A stretch of DNA of 64,000 nt from Cadophora sp. MPI-SDFR-AT-0126 (lineage: Eukaryota; Ascomycota; Leotiomycetes; Helotiales; Ploettnerulaceae), in assembly GCA_020747065.1 (NCBI GenBank), contig JAGMVK010000021.1, positions 1,013,941 to 1,077,940 of the forward strand, read 5' to 3'. Positions within the stretch are counted from its first letter, which is position 1. Each line of letters begins with the position of its first letter. Both the position numbers and the translations under genes were made by a program. Shown here in pieces: positions 56,990 through 64,000 of the stretch. The notes below the pieces were generated by a model. The model did no database searches and was not told the origin of the DNA. It was given only the letters and a program-made list of their open reading frames with translations.

Positions 56990-58480
56990 GTAAGTATCTA
57001 AACAGAAGAAGCGAAAAGCTGCAGTAGTTGAGTTACTACTTCTACCTGCTAAGAAGCTTACTACCGAAGAGAAGAGGCTATCTAGCTTACCTGAAGTCGT
57101 GGATTCTAATACAGACAATAAAGATAACAAGGGAAAGCGGAGTGCGGATAAGTATAATAATCGTGGTTAATAATATCAAGAGGAAGATCCAGATGATAAT
57201 AGCTAGCCTGCTATAGATAAGGATCTAGATAGCGATAGCTAGCCAGCTGCAGAAGAAGATCTGGATAATCTAGGTCAGTAGCTGGTAAAGGAGAGTTAGT
57301 ACTCTGAGTCCGTAGCTCTAGGTAATACTCCTAATGCACTATATATCGTTAGCTCGATTAAAGGGAGCACAGAAAAGGTTAAATTAATCGCAGTTCAGGT
57401 AATCCCTTCCTTCTAAGACTTCAGCTCTTCGCAGAGTAATTCAGATAGCCAGATATATATAGCTAAGATTAAGAAGGACGCGAAAGCTATACTTCATCAG
57501 ATTGAAGTAGCTATAAGTGTCCAGGTTTCCCAGAAACACTGTAGCGCTCTTATCAGTTAAAGCCTGGTATTTGCGGGACGCGATACTCTCGAGAGCTTTC
57601 GTTAAGTATATTCTTACTAGCGGAGTAATTACATGTCTTAGACCTCTTAAGGCCTTATACTACAGATTTCAAGTATTAAGTGATACCCTGCTTTAAAGCG
57701 ATTTACCCAAGCCTACTCAACGGCTACGGATACCATGCTACGTTACGCCGTACTGGATATCCTTTACCGGATCAACTTAGCTTATTTATATAAGGTCTAT
57801 CTTAAGACCCTTGAAGCTCTCTTACGTTTCTCCCTTTAGTAAAATACGTTGAGATTAAATGCTAGTCGTCGAGCCCTTGATGTCTTTAATAAGGATATTT
57901 AGGATATCGCATAGGACTAGATGTTTTAGGTATACTACTCTATATATGCTAGGAAACTATATCGCGGTATTAATGAGGTATTTAAAGTATAGTTAAAAAA
58001 TGCCGAAAAGTGGTATACTCTCTAAGAGGAGTATAGTATTGGCATACTTGCGCTTATTCTCTCTAGGGCTAATAACTAGTTTAAGAAGCTCCTGTTACTA
58101 TATCTGCTGATCTACTTCTATCTTATTTACGCTGTTAATTCTTTTACTATCTTAATGGAGAAGGCTATTTTAGAGCAGGTTCTAGTGTTATAGAGAGGTA
58201 AAGAATCCTCTAAGTAGCTCTTGCGGATAGAGTACCTAGAGATAGTTAACGAGACTTACTTAAGGGTGAATTCTCTTAAGTTAGTTGAGGAAGTCAATGT
58301 AAGCTGTATTAGCGGCAGACCTATTGGGTAAGCAGTTACTATGCCAGCTAATATCAATGAGAATAATACTGCTGCTCTTGGTATTACCTTTATATTCGTG
58401 GCAGGTCTTTTCTAAGGGGATGACAAGTACGAAGTCTTACCTGGTTTCTTTAATGGTATTAATCTCCTAGAAGGGTAATC
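56990..58480 (+). mobile_element. RIP-degraded plus-strand frame with acidic N-terminal region
   Basis: From about 57020 a plus-strand frame reads through TAG/TAA as glutamine, giving VVELLLLPAKKLTTEEKRL, then repeated acidic units (DDNS-PAIDKDLDSDS-PAAEEDL). A helical-looking stretch (LYKVYLKTLEALLRF, SIYARKLYRGINEVF) follows. The family is unknown. Confidence 0.4.
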
Positions 58481-59560
58481 TGGTTGTAATAGGGTTAGCT
58501 ATAGTCGCGTGGTAGTGGTTTCTCTTAATAGAATGAGCTTGGGGTAGACAGGGTTAAGGCGTAGGATCATGGTAAGTTGGGGTTATTTTAAACGGTTAGG
58601 GAGACCCATTTACTTAAAAATCAAATAATAGAGACTATAAGGTAGTAATTAAGCAAAAAAGAGCGATTATAAAAATTTAATCCTAGCGATAGAGGTTTTA
58701 ACTCTAATCGTAAGGTAGCGAGTAGTGAATATTAAGAGCTAATCCTAACCCTAGGGTTTTCTCTAAGTTAAGGTTAGAGGTAATAGGGTTAGGAGAGTAG
58801 CTTAGGGTATAAGCTTAATAATCTAGAAGATTTTAAAAAGCAATAGTTTAGATTTTTACTTAGGGTAAGTGAATTCGGTTAGGGTTAAGTTATGTAGTTA
58901 ATCTTAAGGGTTGAGTGTAGTTAAGAAAAGTTGAACTTAGAAGCTATCTAGCGACGGTAAGCTTATATAGATATAGTAATAAGTACTTTAGTTATATAAA
59001 ATAGCGCAACTTATATGAGGTATAACTAGGGAAGTACTTTTTTTGCTTAATATTGTATAATCTAGTAGTATTCATTTAAAATTAGATTAAATTTGATAAA
59101 TTTAAAACAAAGAAGTAAAAATAAAAAATATTTAAAGTTATATAATAATAAAGTAATTAAAGTTATTAAAGAGAGTAAGTATTAAAATTAAGAGTTAAGG
59201 GTTAGAGTTAAGGTTAGAAAAAGAGTAATAAAATAAAGAAAATAAAAGTAAAATAAAAAAGGAGGAGTATATTATAATAGGAGCGAAGAGTAATAAATAT
59301 AATATAAGAAAAGAGGCGAAGTAAAGGCCAAAGTATAATAAAGAAGGATATATTTATAAGTATAAAAGAGAAGGAAGTAAGAGTAGAGTTAGGGTATAGT
59401 AGAAGGTAAGGTTAAAGAGAGATAAGGAAGTAAGAGTAGAGTTAGGGTATAGTAGAAGGTAAGGTTAAAGAGAGATAAGAGGGTTTTTTCCTGTTCTTTT
59501 TCTTAGAGTTAAGGTAAAAGAAAGAGGCAAAGGTGGTTTTTCTTAGAGTTAGGGTTTCTG
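58481..59560. repeat. Low-complexity purine/AT-rich stretch with telomere-like motifs
   Basis: Many GGGTTAGG, GGTTAGAGG and AGGGTTAAG variants occur in the same G-strand orientation as the terminal telomere, together with (A/G)-rich low-complexity DNA. These may be degenerate interstitial telomeric repeats. No gene is visible. Confidence 0.55.
59371..59476. repeat. 53-bp perfect tandem duplication
   Basis: Copies at 59371-59423 and 59424-59476 are identical and adjacent. Each starts AAGGAAGTAAGAG and includes GTTAGGGTATAG. They lie inside the purine-rich telomere-like stretch. Confidence 0.9.
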
Positions 59561-60088
59561 TGCTCTTTTAAGGCTTTCTCTTCCTTCTCTTCCTCTTTCT
59601 CTTCCCCTTCCCCTATCCATTATTGTTGAATGAATCTAATATAAGATTCATTTAATTCCCCATACAACCCACTAGCGTGGATTTGCCGAGGCCATAAGAT
59701 TCATTTAATTAGATTCATTTGTTAGGGTTACGTCCAAATAAGCTCGGATGAGGCTCAAATTCGAGTATGAGTTAGCCCCAGCATATGTGACACCAGCCAC
59801 GTCAAAACTTCCACTAGAACCCCATTATCAAGTGAGTTTTGCGAGGAGACAGTAGTCGTCGTCGATTTTTAATAAGGGAAGCAGATGCACAGGCCAAGTC
59901 AGCTAAAATGCAGTTCCCAAGCATAAAGTGAGTATAAAAGTATAAAAGTATAAAAGCGGAGATTACAGCCAGCTATACCACGCATGGGTTCAGATTATAG
60001 GTGCCGAACACGTGAGGGCAGCAAGACACGTAAAGAGAGTAAGAGAAGGGGAGATATTATTTAAATAATTCAAAGAAAGAGTCAAGTC
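59561..60088. other. Less mutated island before the helicase, with pyrimidine tract and small palindromes
   Basis: GC content returns to near normal. A CT-rich tract lies at about 59572-59625. It is followed by AATGAATCT..AGATTCATT palindromes and two copies of ATAAGATTCATTTAATT (59641-59657 and 59694-59710). This may be the old promoter region of the helicase pseudogene. TATAAAAG-type repeats (AAAAGTATAAAAGTATAAAAG) occur near 59937-59957. Confidence 0.5.
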
Positions 60089-63000
60089 ATGGATCCATTC
60101 GTTCATTTGCTAGTATTTAAAGTAGTAGTATACACTATATGCCAGTATACCGTGTTACCTAGCCAGATTTCCCACTATTTAAGGGGTTCTAATGGCTATA
60201 ATATAACTAAGGAAGCACGAGAGCAGATTTCAAAAGAAGTGAACCGGGTTAAAGGGTTGATTTTATATTAAGCAGAGTTAAATAAGTTACCAATCCCCGT
60301 CAGTCTAAGCCAGCCCCCGATTCCCGAATTAAGGAGACCTAAGACAGATGGAAAAAGGTACTTATTTACTCCGTATCGTTATATTAGTTACTAGCGTTAA
60401 GCTATCCAGAAATATTTCAGAGAATAGCACGGTTAGGTAAATGAGAGGAAGCGAGGGCGTTAATATGCCGGCTAAGAGGTATAAGTGCTATAGATTTCAG
60501 TTCATTACTAGTAGTTTTTCCCTAAAGGTTCCGGTTCTGTATTTTTCGAGGTTCAAGTAGAGGGATCTAGCCCCGCTATACTGTCCGGAGACATCGATTT
60601 GGAGGCTATTAAGAAATAGTTAAACTAGGAGATGGAATAAGCTAACGAGGAGCAGCGTTATTAAATTAGTAAGCTAGAGGAATCCCGAGAGCTAAATCCA
60701 TAGTTATATCGCATAGGTTGGGTTAAGTATTGCGAAGGGTATGACCGGGAAGAATTATAAGTATTAGTTACTCCCGTTAAGGAGGACGAGCTAGAGTTAG
60801 AAGTGTTATATCAAGTATTTAATTAGTTAATTTAAGATGTATAATACTATTGTGTTCGGTAAGTAGTAGGGTTAGAGGTATTATTTAAAGCGAATAGAAA
60901 GGAGGTAGATAAAGAAGTCCAAATACCGTTTAATAGTTGGATAGATATCACTACTATCGTGCGGTATATAGAGGTTTACAAGTAGTTGATGTGTTATATA
61001 TTCCGGTCTAAAGGCATTGAGCCCGAGAAGTGGCCGGGATTTAAGTTAATAGCAAGGCAGCAGATAGCTATTAATAACGTGTAGACGAACGTTAAGGAAT
61101 TTATATAGTGGAAAGAGGACTAAGAGGGGGATTTAGGAGGAGGGGAAGAGGAGGAATCAGATGAGGAGATTGAGTGGATAAGCCGGATCCAGCGGCAGAT
61201 TTTGCGGTTATAGATTACGTTATTAAACTAGCTATTATAAGACAACAAGTACAAGAGTGTATTAATTAGTAGGTTAGCTATTTTAGGAATACGGGAAGAC
61301 AATAAGTAGTTAGATACCGAGGATTATATGCCTAAATATTCGGCCGTAATTAAGTTGGCCCGGTTAATAGTGGTTTAAGAGGCGTACGAGCAGCGACAGG
61401 AGGCTATTATATAATACTAAGAGCGTGGTTTAAGTCCAGAGGTAGCTAGGGAGAGAGTATTAAGCTATTATGTTTTAATCCGGGGTTTAGTTCGTTCGTT
61501 CATAACTATGGCCCATAATGGCAAAGATCCTAAGCTTATGCAGTAGTTATACTGTAGTTAGTCGTACGGTTTCAAAATTCAGTACACTACTACTACTAAA
61601 GAGAAGATCTAGTGAATTAGGGATGATATTTTGTATCCTAAGATCTGGTTTAGTATGAGCCAATTCCGGGGTATGATTCATAGGTTAGTTAGGGAGGTAA
61701 GAGAGGAGTTATTTAAGAAGTTAATAGTGGTAAGGATGAGTAGAGATCGAGAAGTGGATGTGAAGTAGGTACTACCGATCTATTGGGATAGAATAGTAAA
61801 TCAGCCGTCCGAGACTTGGATAGGGTAGTTGTTTTTAGATAACAAGCGGAATTAGTTCGTAGTATATAAGTAGTAGTGGTTGTACGAGAGGATGTATAAG
61901 GAGGAGCTATTAAGAGGGTAGTTCATGGATAGGGCGGGGAGGTTGAAAAGGGAAGCTATAGCCGTATATCAGCGCTACGTGAAGCAGTTCTAGGAGTTAT
62001 TATGGATTTTAATGTATTTATGCGGTAGTTAGCTAGCTAGAGCGCCCGAGTTATTAGGAATACGGTGGAAGAATACGGTGTACAGGGGAGTACGGAACAT
62101 TTTCATCGAGGAGGGTTTAGTTATATTCGTGGCTACGTATTATAAGGGGTATCGGAGTAGTGGAAATATTAAGATCATGTACTAGTATTTACTAAGAGAG
62201 GTTAGGGAGTTATTAGTATATTATTTGTGGTTAATGTTGCTATTTTAGGAAAAGTTGTAGTTCTAAGTAACGGGAAAACTGAGTAGCAGTCTATTTTTAT
62301 GGGGAGATAGCCAGAAGAAGGAATACCAGTAGTGGACAGGCTTAAAGCAGAAGTAGCAGGAATCTAAGGAGAGTAATAACGTTCCTAGAGAGTAGGAGAG
62401 AGATAATCAGGGAGAAGAGGGCGATAGCGAGGATTAGATAGGTTAGAAGAGGTTATTCGCTTAATAGCAGTCCTATTCGTAGATATCGGAACGAGCCCGG
62501 AAGATTTTAAAGGAAGCCAGATTAAGATTAATAGGTATAGATAGGTTTAGTATTACGAGTTACTGCCAGATTACTATTACTATATCACGCCGGTATTATC
62601 ACGAAGACTAATTTAAGGACAAGAAGACGAAGTTAAAGGAGGGTAATAGATAGGATGAAGATAACGTGGATGGGGACGACCTATAGGATTTATAAGCTAG
62701 TCACGGAACCTATATTACAAGTATAATTTACGCGAGAGAGTTAATAGAAGGGGATAATTCTATTATTAGCCGCTGTAAGAAGTTCCGATGAGTCAGCCAC
62801 GTATGGCATTGTTTTTTGGGGTTTCCGTCGGCATATTAAGGTGTTAGTATGAGCGGGAGAGCTAAGAGAAAGCGGTAAGTGTATGAGGAAGAGATGTAAG
62901 ACGTACAGTTAGCGCGGTGGAAGCGATTACGGGGGGTAGATATCTATGCCAAGTTAGAGAAGATATTAGGAAGTGAGGCCCGGTTCCGTGGTTTATAAGA

Positions 63001-63877
63001 GCCCGTGTTATAAGCTATTATGAAGCACTAAAGCCCTATTATAGCTGTAATAGGAACAGGGGTTAGGAAGACGTTGTTATTCTAGTTGCTAGCTAAGAGC
63101 ATGAGCTCCGGGATAACGATTGTTATCAGCCTGTTAGTTTCATTGCAGGACCACATAGTTGAGAGATATCAGTAAGCCGGCATTTCGTGTGTTAAGTGGG
63201 ATCCCCGATAGTACTATTTCCCTAGCCAGATTGTCATTATCACGCCGGAGTCAGCGGTTAGTAAGACGTTTGGGACGTTTTTAGACTAGTTATAAGGATT
63301 GCATTTATTAGAGCGGTTTATGTTCGATAAGTGTTATACGCTATTGGATAGTACGGTTGAGTTCCGGCCTAAGATGCGGCAATTAGGCGAGTTAATAGAA
63401 AGGGGGGTGCAGATAGTTTATTTAATAGCAACGTTACTCCCCTATACTAAGCCCGAGTTTATAAATATTATGAGGATTAAAGCCGACGATATTCACATGT
63501 TCTGATCCCTAACTAGCTATCTGAATATTACGTATTCCGTAGTTAAGTACGAGGCAGATAAGTTTAGGATAGGGGATATTATAGCCGTTTGTAAGTTAGT
63601 AGAAGAAAAGTTAAACGAATACGCTACACTAGCTAAAATTATTATATATAGCAGCAGTATTATTACTACTTAGGAGGTGAGCCGTGCATTAGATTGCCAC
63701 GTATATTACTGAGATATCGGTGATATAGCTATTAAAGACGAGATCCGGAAGGCGTAGGAGAGTTCAGATGGACGTATTATTATTGCTACTAATACATTTA
63801 GATTAGGCATTAACCGGCTAGATGTTCGGGTAGTAATTCATGTTAAGCCCATTTATTAGATACGGAATTATAGTTAA
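60089..63877 (+). pseudogene. Telomere-linked RecQ-type helicase, RIP-mutated and cut by the telomere
   Basis: One reading frame runs from ATG at 60089 to the telomere (about 1,260 codons). It is interrupted only by point-mutation stops, mostly TAG/TAA at expected glutamines and one TGA near 62790. No frameshift is needed. The N-terminal DPFVHLLVFKVVV..TICQY block and the long helical part match the DUF3505-type region of fungal telomere-linked helicases. Helicase motifs follow: Walker A GTGVRKTLLFQ (about 63052-63080; the usual GKS/T serine side is altered), the DECH-type box as DKCYTLLDS (63326-63352), motif III ATLLPYTKP, and motif V TNTFRLGINRLDVRVVIHV (about 63787). It stops at NYS-stop, just before the QESGRAGR box (motif VI), where the telomere begins. 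Such genes are known beside telomeres in several fungi. It is inactive. Confidence 0.85.
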
Positions 63878-64000
63878 GGGTTAGGGTTAGGGTTAGGGTT
63901 AGGGTTAGGGTTAGGGTTAGGGTTAGGGTTAGGGTTAGGGTTAGGGTTAGGGTTAGGGTTAGGGTTAGGGTTAGGGTTAGGTTAGGGTTAGGGTTAGGGT
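63874..64000 (+). repeat. Terminal (TTAGGG)n telomere
   Basis: A first TTAAGGG variant at about 63874-63880 is followed by about 20 TTAGGG repeats from 63881 to the window end. One unit near 63980 lacks a G (TTAGG). The G-rich strand runs 5' to 3' toward the end, so this is the right end of a chromosome. Confidence 0.98.

Noticed and set aside
1..64000. tRNA, rRNA genes and CRISPR arrays
   Set aside because: I saw no cloverleaf A/B-box arrangement or rDNA segment; CRISPR arrays are not expected in a fungal genome and none is seen.
63874..64000. Microsatellite interpretation of TTAGGG repeats
   Set aside because: The repeats run unbroken to the window end in G-strand orientation next to a telomere-linked helicase, as expected for a true telomere.

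Overview
The window is the right-hand end of a chromosome from a filamentous ascomycete (Pezizomycotina; the gene content fits Leotiomycetes/Helotiales, an inference). The reasons are short 45-60 nt spliceosomal introns with GT..AG ends and CTAAC/CTGAC branch sites, fungal-only families (HET, CON-10, secreted intradiol dioxygenase, a His-starting chitin-binding-4/LPMO-like protein), cytosine-to-thymine decay of repeats of the RIP type, and a terminal (TTAGGG)n array at 63.88-64.0 kb.

From 1 to about 42.4 kb the DNA is ordinary gene-bearing sequence with twenty recognisable or well-supported genes. In order they are: a UFD1-like zinc-finger/AZUL protein (minus, cut by the window edge); an F-box-type zinc protein; a secreted intradiol dioxygenase; an SDR without the catalytic lysine; a membrane protein with the ICMT/DUF1295 fold; a two-repeat DUF7726-like protein; a chitin-binding-4/LPMO-like secreted protein with a VAAPV-repeat tail; a second SDR; an acidic hypothetical protein; a secreted NucA/NucB-type nuclease-like gene with two apparent frameshifts; a class II aldolase; an acetoacetate-decarboxylase-like protein; a single-pass membrane protein; a GCIP/CCNDBP1-like protein; a germin/spherulin-like cupin; an omega-type GST (glutathionyl-hydroquinone reductase type); a type-B carboxylesterase; a HET-domain protein; a CON-10 homologue; a small hydrophilic gene, possibly broken; a third SDR; and a phosphatidylserine-decarboxylase-like enzyme. 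They do not form an obvious pathway cluster. Most look like stand-alone housekeeping or accessory genes, with secreted and self-recognition genes becoming commoner toward the telomere.

From about 42.4 kb to the telomere the composition changes sharply to AT-rich sequence full of TAA/TAG where CAA/CAG is expected. Recognisable remnants are a Tc1/mariner transposase (plus strand), a Ty3/gypsy chromovirus pol with RT, integrase and chromodomain (minus strand), a set of CTTTGC..GCAAAG hairpins, several long plus-strand frames of unknown family, a purine-rich stretch with telomere-like motifs and a 53-bp tandem duplication, then a less mutated island. The island is followed by a telomere-linked RecQ-type helicase pseudogene whose single frame runs from 60,089 straight into the telomeric repeats. 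The helicase is cut between helicase motifs V and VI, and telomere repeats begin in its coding sequence.

Exon coordinates were worked out by hand from splice signals and reading-frame continuity. Family names rest on recalled motifs, not database searches.
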